DNA of 64,000 nt from Marinicella litoralis (lineage in GTDB: Bacteria; Pseudomonadota; Gammaproteobacteria; Xanthomonadales; Marinicellaceae). This document shows positions 25,221 through 34,005 of this stretch, in pieces. The stretch's first letter is position 1. Each line of letters starts with the position of its first letter. The stretch lies in NCBI RefSeq assembly GCF_002591915.1, contig NZ_NIHB01000001.1, positions 832,741 to 896,740 on the forward strand, read 5' to 3'. A program made the translations under genes and the position numbers. The notes beneath the pieces are model-generated. The model searched no databases. It had not been told where the DNA came from and was given only the letters and a program-made list of their open reading frames with translations.

Positions 25221-27563
25221 GTGGTCAACTCCAAACATGTAAGCCTCATAGCTGGCGAAATTAACGCCAAAAACAGTCAAATTCAAAGCGCCATCGAATT
25301 ATTGGATGGTGGTGATACGGTGCCATTTATTGCCCGATACCGAAAAGAAGCCACTGGCGGTTTAGATGATACCCAGTTGCGTCAGTTGGAAGAACGTTTG
25401 GGATATTTGCGAGCGCTGGATGATCGCAGAGATACCATCATCAAAGCGATTGAAGAACAAGGTAAATTGACCGATGTTTTGAAACAATCCATCATGATGG
25501 CTGAAACCAAGACCCGATTGGAAGATTTGTATTTACCGTATAAAAAGAAACGCCAAACCAAAGCGCAGAAGGCCAGGTTGGCCGGTTTGGAACCCTTGTT
25601 ACAACAGTTGATTGACAATCCCACGGCAGAGGTGGAAGCTTTGGCGGCGGAATTTGTCCATTCCAAGGGTGATGACGACTCGTTGCATGTAAAAGACGTG
25701 GCCGCGGCATTGGATGGTGCGCGCCAGATTGCCTTGGAAGATTTGTCAGAGGATGCTGATTTGATTCAAGCCTTGCGTGATTGGTTGTGGGCTCAAGGCG
25801 TGGTAATTGCCAAGGTCATGAAGGGACAGGAGAATGACCAAAAAGCAGCCAGATTCAAAGATTATTTCGACTTTTCAGAAGCCATCAATAAAATCCCATC
25901 CCATCGAATGCTGGCTTTGTTGCGCGGGCGCAATGAAGGGGTTTTGTCTATTAATTTAGACCATGCTGACGTGCTCGATGAAAACATGGTCATCCACCCA
26001 GCCATGGGCCGTTTGGTAAAACACACGGGTTGGGATATACAACAATCAGAATGGCTGAAACGAACCATGGAACTGGCTTGGAAAGCCAAGTTGCAATTGA
26101 AATTGAATTTACAACTGTCCTCTCACTTGCGTGAACAATCTGATGAAGCGGCCATTCAAATTTTTAACCGCAATTTAAAAGACTTGCTGTTGGCAGCACC
26201 GGCTGGTGGTCAAGTGACCTTGGGCTTGGACCCGGGTTTTAGAACGGGCGTAAAGACTGTGGTGGTTGATGGCAATGGTAAATTATTAGATACCGCTGTG
26301 ATTTATCCGCACGCGCCACAAAAACAATGGGAAGCCGCTAAACAAACTTTGGTAAAACTGTGTCAAAAACACGGGGTGAAATTGATCGCCATCGGTAATG
26401 GCACCGCTTCGCGCGAAACCGATCAATTGGCAGCTGAATTGATTAAACAAAACAAAGACATCCAAGCGCAAAAAATCATGGTCTCTGAAGCCGGTGCTTC
26501 AGTGTATTCAGCTTCGGCATTGGCAGCGGCAGAATTTCCTGATTTGGATGTGTCTTACCGTGGTGCTGTCTCCATCGCCAGGCGCCTGCAAGATCCATTG
26601 GCAGAATTGGTTAAAATAGATCCTAAAGCGATTGGTGTTGGTCAATACCAGCATGATGTGAATCAAGCGCAACTGAGCAAAGCCTTAGGCGATTGTGTCG
26701 AGGATTGTGTAAATAAAGTGGGTGTGGACGTGAACACGGCTTCAGCGCCGTTGTTAAAATACGTGGCTGGAGTTTCAGATTCGGTGGCCCAGGAAATCGT
26801 CAACTACCGCGATGCCAATGGCAGTTTTAAAAACCGCAAACAATTACTTAAAGTAGCCAGATTGGGTGACAAAATGTTTGAACAATGTGCGGGGTTTTTA
26901 CGCATCAGAGGTGGTGAGCAACCCTTGGATCAATCAGCGGTACATCCAGAAGCTTATCCGCTGGTGAATAATATGTTGGAGCATATGGACGCACAAATTG
27001 AACAAGTGATTGGTCAAATGGGTCCCTTGAGTCAATTGAATCCAGCTGATTTTGCCAATGACCAATACGGTATAACCACCATCAAGGACGTGATTGAAGA
27101 ATTGAAAAAACCAGGGCGAGATCCTCGGGGTGAATTCAAAACGGCCACATTCGATGATCAAGTACATGAAATCAAAGACCTCAAAGTGGGTATGCGTTTG
27201 GAAGGTGTGGTCACCAATGTGACCGCTTTTGGTGCCTTTGTTGATGTCGGTGTTCATCAAGATGGCTTGGTGCACATTTCAGAATTGGCCGACCAATACG
27301 TCAAAGATCCCGCCGATGTGGTTAAAGCCGGTCAAGTGATTAAAGTGCGGGTGTTAGAAGTCGATGCACAACGCAAACGCATCTCATTGAGTGCGAAATC
27401 TGGTGATGGCAGTCAAGCCAAGCCTAGCGGAAAATCGACTGCGGCGAAGCCGGCTTTCAACAAAGCCAAGCAAAGTCGCTCAAACAACAAAAGACAAAAT
27501 ACAGACAATCAAGGCGCATTTGCTGGTGCGTTGGCGGATGCTTTTAAGAAAGCGAAGAAGTGA
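25221..27563 (+). CDS. tex: Tex family transcription accessory / RNA-binding protein
   Basis: A 780-residue Tex protein. Parts: N-terminal helical domain (YRKEATGGLDDTQLRQLEERL), YqgF/RNase H-like domain (about residues 330-450; LGLDPGFRTGVKTVVVD and IGNGTASRETD), helix-hairpin-helix pair (about 500-560), and an S1 domain near the C-terminus (about 650-720; VGMRLEGVVTNVTAFGAFVDVG, DGLVHISEL). The C-terminal 50 residues are basic and low-complexity. The start is GTG at 25221; the reading frame from it gives the family's N-terminus. It is convergent with uvrD. Confidence 0.96.
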   Translation: MVNSKHVSLIAGEINAKNSQIQSAIELLDGGDTVPFIARYRKEATGGLDDTQLRQLEERLGYLRALDDRRDTIIKAIEEQGKLTDVLKQSIMMAETKTRLEDLYLPYKKKRQTKAQKARLAGLEPLLQQLIDNPTAEVEALAAEFVHSKGDDDSLHVKDVAAALDGARQIALEDLSEDADLIQALRDWLWAQGVVIAKVMKGQENDQKAARFKDYFDFSEAINKIPSHRMLALLRGRNEGVLSINLDHADVLDENMVIHPAMGRLVKHTGWDIQQSEWLKRTMELAWKAKLQLKLNLQLSSHLREQSDEAAIQIFNRNLKDLLLAAPAGGQVTLGLDPGFRTGVKTVVVDGNGKLLDTAVIYPHAPQKQWEAAKQTLVKLCQKHGVKLIAIGNGTASRETDQLAAELIKQNKDIQAQKIMVSEAGASVYSASALAAAEFPDLDVSYRGAVSIARRLQDPLAELVKIDPKAIGVGQYQHDVNQAQLSKALGDCVEDCVNKVGVDVNTASAPLLKYVAGVSDSVAQEIVNYRDANGSFKNRKQLLKVARLGDKMFEQCAGFLRIRGGEQPLDQSAVHPEAYPLVNNMLEHMDAQIEQVIGQMGPLSQLNPADFANDQYGITTIKDVIEELKKPGRDPRGEFKTATFDDQVHEIKDLKVGMRLEGVVTNVTAFGAFVDVGVHQDGLVHISELADQYVKDPADVVKAGQVIKVRVLEVDAQRKRISLSAKSGDGSQAKPSGKSTAAKPAFNKAKQSRSNNKRQNTDNQGAFAGALADAFKKAKK

Positions 27564-27589
27564 GTTGTCTAAATTAACAAGCAAGTCAA

Positions 27590-27614
27590 GCCCAACTTGA
27601 AGTTTGTGTTGGGC
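27590..27614. terminator. Hairpin between convergent tex and uvrD
   Basis: GCCCAAC (27590-27596) pairs with GTTGGGC (27608-27614) across an 11-base loop in the 85-base convergent gap. No T run follows on either strand, so terminator function is only likely from position. Confidence 0.4.
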
Positions 27615-27648
27615 ATGGTACCTCAGATTCTAACCAGTTGAAAACCTT

Positions 27649-29835
27649 TTATAGAATTTCCAGTTTGGCAAACTTAACCGCCAATACTTTGGGGCCGACG
27701 TCGTTGAATTGAACCAGCACTTGTAAGTAGTCACCTTTGCCACTCATGTCGGTGATCACACCTTCGCCGAAGCTTTGGTGGCGCACCGATTGGCCCAACT
27801 GATATGGTGAATCGTTAACGGCTTGCCGTTGTGCTTGATAGGGTGTGTTGCTTGTCTGCTGTCCACTGTAAGTGGTTGGGTGGATGTTGCCACGCAATTG
27901 TTTGACCAATTCTTTGGGAATTTCACGCAAAAACTGTGAAGGTTGGCAGGCGTTGATTTTACCGCGCATGCGCCGTGAAGTGGCATAACTGAGGAATAAT
28001 TGCTTTTCGGCACGGGTGATGCCCACATAGGCCAAACGCCTTTCTTCTTGCAGTTTGTTGAAGTCTTCCATGGAATTTTGGTGCGGGAACAAACCTTGTT
28101 CCATACCAACGATAAAGACCACAGGAAATTCCAGGCCTTTGGCTGAATGTAAGGTCATTAATTGAACATGAGGCTCATCCACTTTGGTGGTGTCTCCAGC
28201 ATCCAAACTGACTTGTGACAAGAACGCACTTAATGGGGTTAATCCCAAAGCCAGGTCTTCATCGGTGATTTCGAACATCTCAGCGGCATTGATCAGCTCG
28301 TCCAGATTTTCCAAGCGAGTTTGGGCTTTTTCTGGTGGTTCTTTCAGATAATGGTCTTTCAGTGAACTGCGTTCAATGATGTCTGAAAAAAGCTGAGCCA
28401 AGCTTTGGTCTTTGTTGTTGCTCTCAAGTTCATCAATCATGCTGACAAAGGCGGTTAATGCCGTTGCTGCGCGGTTACTGAGTTTGCCTTCGCTGACCAG
28501 TTTTTGACTGGACTCCCACAAACTGCTTTGTTCCATTTGGGCATAATTGCGAATCAAGTTTACCGTGGTTAAGCCGATACCGCGGGTTGGAGTGTTGATC
28601 ACACGTTCGAAGCCAATGTCGTCATGGCGGTTATTCACCAATCGTGAATAAGCCAACACATCTTTGATTTCTAGGCGTTCGAAGAAACGCAGACCGCCAT
28701 AAATTTGATAGGGGATGCTTCGTTTTAACAAAGCTTCCTCCAACAACCGTGATTGGGCGTTGGAGCGGTACAAAATGACGATGTCATCAGCACTGGTGGT
28801 TTCAGCCAACAGGCTTTCGATTTTTTCACCCACAAAAAACGCTTCATCAAATTCTGAGTGTGAACCATAAACCCCAATCAATTCACCCCGTTCTTGGGCT
28901 GACCACAGGCTTTTGCCCAAGCGTTTCTTGTTGTTGGCAATGACACCATTGGCAGCATCCAAGATATTTTGTGTAGAACGGTAATTTTGTTCCAGCTTAT
29001 ACATCGCGGTATCGGCATACAGGCTTTGAAAGTCCAGGATGTGGTCTACTTTGGCGCCACGCCAAGCATATATCGATTGGTCGTCATCACCCACCACCAA
29101 AACTTTGTTGTTTTTACCCGCCAGTAATTGAATAAATGCCGATTGGATGGCATTGGTGTCTTGAAACTCATCAACCAGAATGTGTGAAAAGCGCCGTCGG
29201 TATTTTTTCAATACGTCCTCATCGTTGAGTAACAGTTCATGCGCACGCAACAGCATTTCAGAAAAATCGACCAAACCAGCACGTTGGCAGTGGTCATCAT
29301 AATGACCAAAAACTTTGATCAGAGTTTGGTTGTTAAAATCGCCATAATCATCGACTTCATGGGCCCGCAGACCATCGTTTTTCATGTCATTGATGAAACC
29401 TTGAACGGTTCTGGGTGGCCACTGTTTCTCATCCAATTCCAAATCATTTAGACAGCGTCGAATCAATCGGTATTGATCATCTGAATCAATGATTTGAAAA
29501 TTCTTTGGTAAACCCGCAGCTTCGGTGTTGATTTGTAATAACTTCAGTGCAATGCCATGAAAAGTCCCAATCCACATGTCGCGAATTTCGCGTTTCAACA
29601 TAAAAGCAATTCGGTTGCGCATTTCTGCGGCTGCTTTGTTGGTGAAAGTGACAGCCAAAATACTGTATGGAGAAACAAACTCGGCTGATATCAACCAGGC
29701 AATCCGGTGCACCAAGACACGAGTCTTGCCACTTCCGGCACCAGCCAACACCAGGGCATGTTGCGCGTCTGTGGTGACCGCTTCGGCTTGGTTTTCATTG
29801 AGGTTTTTTAGAATTTCTTCCGCGTTTAAGGTCAT
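27649..29835 (-). CDS. uvrD: DNA helicase II UvrD
   Basis: SF1 3'-5' DNA helicase for mismatch and nucleotide-excision repair, 728 residues (usual about 720). Motifs in order: Q motif LNENQAEAV, Walker A LAGAGSGKTRVL, motif Ia VTFTNKAAAEM, motif II VDEFQDTN, motif III GDDDQSIYAWRGA, motif IV EQNYRST, motif V LMTLHSAKGLEF and motif VI AYVGITRAEKQLFL. The C-terminal tail with a Tudor-like GQSVRHQSFGEGVITDM block, which binds RNA polymerase in UvrD/PcrA, is present. It is third in a run with engB and an unrecognised gene, with an 11-base spacing upstream. Confidence 0.96.
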   Translation of the reverse strand: MTLNAEEILKNLNENQAEAVTTDAQHALVLAGAGSGKTRVLVHRIAWLISAEFVSPYSILAVTFTNKAAAEMRNRIAFMLKREIRDMWIGTFHGIALKLLQINTEAAGLPKNFQIIDSDDQYRLIRRCLNDLELDEKQWPPRTVQGFINDMKNDGLRAHEVDDYGDFNNQTLIKVFGHYDDHCQRAGLVDFSEMLLRAHELLLNDEDVLKKYRRRFSHILVDEFQDTNAIQSAFIQLLAGKNNKVLVVGDDDQSIYAWRGAKVDHILDFQSLYADTAMYKLEQNYRSTQNILDAANGVIANNKKRLGKSLWSAQERGELIGVYGSHSEFDEAFFVGEKIESLLAETTSADDIVILYRSNAQSRLLEEALLKRSIPYQIYGGLRFFERLEIKDVLAYSRLVNNRHDDIGFERVINTPTRGIGLTTVNLIRNYAQMEQSSLWESSQKLVSEGKLSNRAATALTAFVSMIDELESNNKDQSLAQLFSDIIERSSLKDHYLKEPPEKAQTRLENLDELINAAEMFEITDEDLALGLTPLSAFLSQVSLDAGDTTKVDEPHVQLMTLHSAKGLEFPVVFIVGMEQGLFPHQNSMEDFNKLQEERRLAYVGITRAEKQLFLSYATSRRMRGKINACQPSQFLREIPKELVKQLRGNIHPTTYSGQQTSNTPYQAQRQAVNDSPYQLGQSVRHQSFGEGVITDMSGKGDYLQVLVQFNDVGPKVLAVKFAKLEIL

Positions 29836-29845
29836 AGTGTGGTTT

Positions 29846-30946
29846 TTATAATAAGCCGTTTGGGTTGGAAGTTACATCACTTTCAATGGATTCAAATCCT
29901 GGTCCCAATTGTTGGCTCAGGTGCTTTTCAATGTCACGAATCCCATGCGGTGTGACCGGATAGTGTATCTCAAACAGCTCACTTTGTGCCACACTGATGG
30001 CGATGACTCCTGCTTGTGGGTGTTGGTGGTATATGACTTGCTTGGGCTGGTTGGATGATTGATGAGATTTTTCAGTCCAAAATGATTGGCTGATGCTTTG
30101 TTTTTCAAATTGTCCCAGACACACTTTTTCTTCACTGATGGGCCACAGATCGGCTTTGAATGTTTTGATGGCTAAACCATGCGCGGTGAATGCCCCCAAG
30201 GACAAACGCTGAGCCATCAACCAATTGATGTAATCTTCAATCGAAGTGTCAGCAAAATACGCAGTGAATTGGGCATATGAAAAATAAGGGGTAAACAACA
30301 GATGATCCACCAAATAAAAATGATTGTGGGTGTGGGTTGTTACTGCCGTTTTTGGGTCTGAGCTGACCAGCGCCGTTTCTATCACTTGCCAAAGGTGTGA
30401 CAAACCCAGTTGTTCGTAGTGGTTGTGCATCATTGCTACCAAATCCAGGTATGTCATGTAATTGGCATGATTAATCACCACCTGGGTTTGTTCACATATT
30501 TTGGCATACGTGGGTGGTGCAACCATGCCTTTGTGCATCAAGGTGGCCTCGAATTGTTCAGCCAAATTCACATCATCAGTATATAAACAGAACGGCAGGT
30601 GCAGCAAGTTTTGTTGTGATTCATTGGGTCTTAATCCATCTGGCATAAAACCATCATTGGCACCTATCGATAAAACTTGATCACTGTTTAATTCACCTTG
30701 AAAAGCAGCCGAAGCGTACTGAGTCATGTTAACTTGGATGGGAAATTTAGGCTGTAACAGCTGTTCGGTTGAGAAAGCGGCACCACAAAAGACCAAGGCG
30801 GTGTTGTTGTTTATTTTTAACACCGCATGTAAATCTTTGGCAATCAATTCAGTCAGTTCACTGGCTTGTGATTTGGTTAATGTTTGCTTGATCGGTGTTT
30901 GGCATTCTATGGTGAGCATGCCATCACATTGGAATTTATATTTCAT
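29846..30946 (-). CDS. Conserved-looking hypothetical protein between engB and uvrD
   Basis: A 366-residue soluble protein I do not recognise. No signal peptide, membrane helix, Walker motif or obvious catalytic signature is visible. It is rich in His and aromatic residues in the middle (THTHNHFYLVDHLLFTPYF), and the C-terminal part has VIYHQHPQAGVIAISVAQSELFEIHYPVTPHGIRDIEKHL. The reading frame has codon use like its neighbours, starts with ATG, and is tightly packed (16 bases after engB, 10 before uvrD), so it is a real gene of unknown role. Confidence 0.7.
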   Translation of the reverse strand: MKYKFQCDGMLTIECQTPIKQTLTKSQASELTELIAKDLHAVLKINNNTALVFCGAAFSTEQLLQPKFPIQVNMTQYASAAFQGELNSDQVLSIGANDGFMPDGLRPNESQQNLLHLPFCLYTDDVNLAEQFEATLMHKGMVAPPTYAKICEQTQVVINHANYMTYLDLVAMMHNHYEQLGLSHLWQVIETALVSSDPKTAVTTHTHNHFYLVDHLLFTPYFSYAQFTAYFADTSIEDYINWLMAQRLSLGAFTAHGLAIKTFKADLWPISEEKVCLGQFEKQSISQSFWTEKSHQSSNQPKQVIYHQHPQAGVIAISVAQSELFEIHYPVTPHGIRDIEKHLSQQLGPGFESIESDVTSNPNGLL

Positions 30947-30962
30947 GTCATCGATTCAAACT

Positions 30963-31565
30963 TTATGACTGTTTGTCAAACCAAGGTGAGATGACTTGAG
31001 ACAATTCAGCGGTTCCTGTCTTGCGTAAGGCAGAAAATACTTGGCAAGTGGTTGAGCTGCTGTATTTGGCAATGGCTTTGGTTACTTTCATCAATGACTT
31101 TTTGGTGTCATTGTTATTCAGTTTATCGGCTTTGTTCAACAACACATGGGAGTGTAATCCAGATTCATGAGCCCAAGTCAGCATTTGTTCATCGAAGGAT
31201 TTCATTGGATGTCTGATGTCCATAATGATGACCACACCGATTAAACTTTCTCGATTCATTAAATAAGAGTCAATTTCTTTTTCCCAATGCTTTTTCATTT
31301 TAATCGGCACTTTGGCATAACCATAACCGGGCAGGTCGACCAAACGCTTATTGGGTTTGAACTCAAAACAATTGAACAGTTGGGTTCGACCAGGGGTTTT
31401 GGAAACTTTGGCCAAACCGCGGTGGTTGGTCAATGCATTGATGGTGGTTGACTTGCCAGAGTTTGAACGGCCAGCAAAAGCAATTTCCATGCCATCGTCG
31501 TCAGGTAGTTGACTGGTTTTATATGCACTGATTAAAAATTCACAATGACTGAATAGGTTTGACAT
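30963..31565 (-). CDS. engB: Ribosome biogenesis GTPase EngB (YihA/YsxC)
   Basis: TRAFAC-class GTPase for large-subunit assembly, 200 residues. G1 is GRSNSGKST, G2 is KTPGRTQ, G3 is DLPGYG, G4 is LNKADK and G5 SALRKTG, all in the usual places. It is divergent from cytochrome c4, the same arrangement as in many gammaproteobacteria, where cytochrome c4 and EngB genes sit side by side. It heads a run with the unknown gene and uvrD. Confidence 0.96.
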   Translation of the reverse strand: MSNLFSHCEFLISAYKTSQLPDDDGMEIAFAGRSNSGKSTTINALTNHRGLAKVSKTPGRTQLFNCFEFKPNKRLVDLPGYGYAKVPIKMKKHWEKEIDSYLMNRESLIGVVIIMDIRHPMKSFDEQMLTWAHESGLHSHVLLNKADKLNNNDTKKSLMKVTKAIAKYSSSTTCQVFSALRKTGTAELSQVISPWFDKQS

Positions 31566-31640
31566 GCAAAAGACGGATTAAAAAAGTGTATTTTAAATGA
31601 GATGGGATAAATTTGATATGTTTGCGGTTAAGGATTACGC

Positions 31641-31646
31641 TATAAT
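31641..31646 (+). promoter_or_regulatory. -10 element of the cytochrome c4 promoter
   Basis: A perfect TATAAT lies 39 bases before the cytochrome c4 ATG. No good -35 hexamer is seen 17 bases upstream (ATGTTT), so the promoter may depend on an activator. Confidence 0.45.
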
Positions 31647-31684
31647 ACTGCGTTTTTGAAGAAACCAAACCATCAGAGGTTTTT

Positions 31685-32311
31685 ATGAAACGAAATATGA
31701 TTAAACTCTTAATGCCAGCATTGTTGTTGATGTCTGCGAATGTAATGGCCGGTGATGCCGAAAAAGGCAAGTCACTGTCTGGAACTTGTGCAGCTTGTCA
31801 TGGCATGGACGGTAACAGCGTGAACCCAATATGGCCTAGTTTAGCTGGTCAACATGAAGCTTATTTGGACCGTCAAATTAAATTGTTCAGAAGTGGGGAG
31901 CGAGAAAATGCATTGATGGCACCTATGGTGTCTACGCTTTCAGATCAAGATGTGGCTGATTTATCGGCTTATTTTTCAAGTCAAAAATTGACAATGAAAG
32001 CAGCCGATCCTGCCAGTGTCGAATTGGGTAAAAAGATTTATCAAGGTGGCGACAAAGTGCGCAACATTCCCGCTTGTATGTCGTGTCATGGACCGACAGG
32101 TCAAGGCAATCCAATGTCTGGATACCCAGTCGTGGCCAATCAGCATGCGGCCTATACAGCGATTCAACTCAGAGCATACAAAGCCGGTCGGAAACTTGCT
32201 AACCAAGATGATGTTAACGGACAAATCATGGCTGATGTAGCTAAATACATGACTGAAGAAGAAATCGATGCTGTTTCTAGTTATATACAAGGATTGAAAT
32301 CAGCCCAATAA
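31685..32311 (+). CDS. Periplasmic di-haem cytochrome c4
   Basis: A 208-residue exported cytochrome carrying electrons towards terminal oxidases. A signal peptide (ending SANVMA) is followed by two homologous class I cytochrome domains, each with a haem motif: CAACH (about residues 36-40) and CMSCH (about residues 135-139). Distal methionines are likely in ENALMAPM and in NGQIMADV. Two-domain architecture, length and position beside engB agree with cytochrome c4. The DsbA-like genes downstream could supply periplasmic disulfide handling but are not required for haem attachment. Confidence 0.93.
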   Translation: MKRNMIKLLMPALLLMSANVMAGDAEKGKSLSGTCAACHGMDGNSVNPIWPSLAGQHEAYLDRQIKLFRSGERENALMAPMVSTLSDQDVADLSAYFSSQKLTMKAADPASVELGKKIYQGGDKVRNIPACMSCHGPTGQGNPMSGYPVVANQHAAYTAIQLRAYKAGRKLANQDDVNGQIMADVAKYMTEEEIDAVSSYIQGLKSAQ

Positions 32312-32367
32312 GCTGAAACTTTTGTATGTTAAACAAGTCAAATACCCACCAATTACGAGGAATTAAT

Positions 32368-33159
32368 ATGAAGAAATTTACCCTGATTTTATCAGTGATG
32401 TTTATTTGGGGCTGTTCACAAGCCGATGATCACACTGAAGTGGATGAGCCAGTTAAGCAAGCAGTTGTGGCTGAAGTCAAAGATCAAACTGAAGTGGTAG
32501 TTGCTGAAGTCAAAGATCAAGTCGAAGCCGTGGTGGATACGGCGGCAGAAGTGGCAGAAAATGTGGTTGATGCAGTTGATGCGAAATTTCAACCAGGCAT
32601 TCATTACCAAGTGATCAATCCAGCATGGGACACTCAAACTGAAGATGCCGTGGTTGTTTATGAATTTTTTAGCTATATGTGTGCGCACTGTGCTTCATTT
32701 GAGCCGTACATGAAAAAGTTAGAAAGTGAAATGCCAGAGCATGCAAAATTGGTACGCATTCCGGTGGTATTTTATCCACAATGGAAACCAGCGGCTCAAG
32801 CTTACTATACGTTTGAAGCCATGGGTTTGGTTGAGCAAGCTCACACCGCTATGTTCACTGCCATCCACCAGTATAAAAAACAATTCCGCACCATTGAAGA
32901 TGTGGCTGAATGGGCAGCGGGTTCATTCGGTGTTGATAAAGACCAGTTTTTATCAACAGCAAATTCATTCATGATTGATGGTCAAATTCGCAAGGGCATG
33001 CAAATGATGCAGGCATTGGGTGTTTCTTCAACTCCTACGTTGATCACCAATGGTAAATATGTTCCTAACAGCAAGACCTTTAAAACCCGCGATGAAATCA
33101 TTGATGTGACTTCATACTTAATCGGTTTAGAGTCAGCCAATATGGGTTTGCCTAAGTAA
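32368..33159 (+). CDS. DsbA-like thiol:disulfide interchange lipoprotein (first of two)
   Basis: A 263-residue DsbA-fold protein. The ATG at 32368 is chosen over 32326: it has a GAGG ribosome site and opens a lipoprotein signal (MKKFTLILSVMFIWGC). A negatively charged, repetitive spacer follows, with three AEVKDQ-type units, probably a coil holding the domain off the membrane. The thioredoxin-fold domain has the active site CAHC (after YEFFSYM) and the cis-proline VSSTPTL. The classical DsbA site is CPHC; alanine at the second position is unusual. A terminator lies between it and the second copy. Confidence 0.9.
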   Translation: MKKFTLILSVMFIWGCSQADDHTEVDEPVKQAVVAEVKDQTEVVVAEVKDQVEAVVDTAAEVAENVVDAVDAKFQPGIHYQVINPAWDTQTEDAVVVYEFFSYMCAHCASFEPYMKKLESEMPEHAKLVRIPVVFYPQWKPAAQAYYTFEAMGLVEQAHTAMFTAIHQYKKQFRTIEDVAEWAAGSFGVDKDQFLSTANSFMIDGQIRKGMQMMQALGVSSTPTLITNGKYVPNSKTFKTRDEIIDVTSYLIGLESANMGLPK

Positions 33160-33185
33160 GTTACTCAGGTACCATACAAATTAAG

Positions 33186-33210
33186 AAAACCGGCGAATGC
33201 CGGTTTTTTT
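33186..33210 (+). terminator. Intrinsic terminator after the first DsbA-like gene
   Basis: AAAACCGGC, loop GAAT, GCCGGTTTTTTT: a strong 9-bp stem followed by a T run, 27 bases after the stop codon. Confidence 0.92.
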
Positions 33211-33288
33211 GTGGCCAGAGAAAACTGCGGTGCAACTTTTCTCGGCATCATGAGTCTATCCATACAATCATTTATTGAGGAACTTACA

Positions 33289-33954
33289 ATGAAAGCACTG
33301 CTGTCTTTTGTATTATTGATCAACGGGTGGCTGGTAGCCGATGCTCAATCCATAGACCAAGAAGTGGCCGCAACAAATACAATGTCTCAGTACCAAGCAG
33401 GCATTCATTATGAGCTAATTAATCCGGCTTGGCCTAGTGATGGAGGGTTGCCAGTGGTGTATGAGTTCTTCAGTTATATGTGCCCGGGATGTTTTTCATT
33501 TGAGCCGATCATGAATCAGTTGGAAAGTCAGTCAAATGGCGATGAAACTTCGATGAACTTCCAAATCATCAAAGTGCCAGTGGCTTTGTATCCACAATGG
33601 GAACCACATGCCAAAACTTATTACACTTTAAAAATGATGGGCGAATTGGATCGGGTGCACCAAGCATTTTTTGCTGCCATCCATCAATACAAAAAACAAT
33701 TCAGAACCCTTGATGACATCGCTGTTTGGCTGTCTGCGTCTTTTGGTATTAATCAAAAATCCTTTGTAGACAATGCCAACTCATTTGCCGTTGACAGCAT
33801 GATGAGGAAAGGTCAGCAGATGATCAAAACCATGGGCATCAATCGTTTACCAACTTTGGTTGTCGATGGTAAGTACAAGCCTAATTTTGACCAGCTCAAA
33901 ACGAAAAATGACATCTTAGGAATCACCCTTTACCTGACGCAAGCAAATCAATAA
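33289..33954 (+). CDS. DsbA-like thiol:disulfide interchange protein (second)
   Basis: A 222-residue paralogue of the preceding gene. The ATG at 33289 has a GAGG ribosome site and gives a cleavable signal (MKALLSFVLLINGWLVADA). The active site is CPGC (YEFFSYMCPGCFSFEP), and the cis-proline is in INRLPTL. The shared segments QAGIHYELINPAWP, ALYPQWEPHAKTYYTL and FAAIHQYKKQFRTLDDIA show the duplication. It lacks the lipid anchor and the AEVKDQ spacer. Different second-position residues in the CxxC (A-H against P-G) suggest the two differ in redox potential or partners. Confidence 0.9.
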   Translation: MKALLSFVLLINGWLVADAQSIDQEVAATNTMSQYQAGIHYELINPAWPSDGGLPVVYEFFSYMCPGCFSFEPIMNQLESQSNGDETSMNFQIIKVPVALYPQWEPHAKTYYTLKMMGELDRVHQAFFAAIHQYKKQFRTLDDIAVWLSASFGINQKSFVDNANSFAVDSMMRKGQQMIKTMGINRLPTLVVDGKYKPNFDQLKTKNDILGITLYLTQANQ

Positions 33955-34005
33955 AGTGTGTGATAAATTTTTTCTGCCTTATCAATTGTGGCTGAATATC
34001 AAAGA

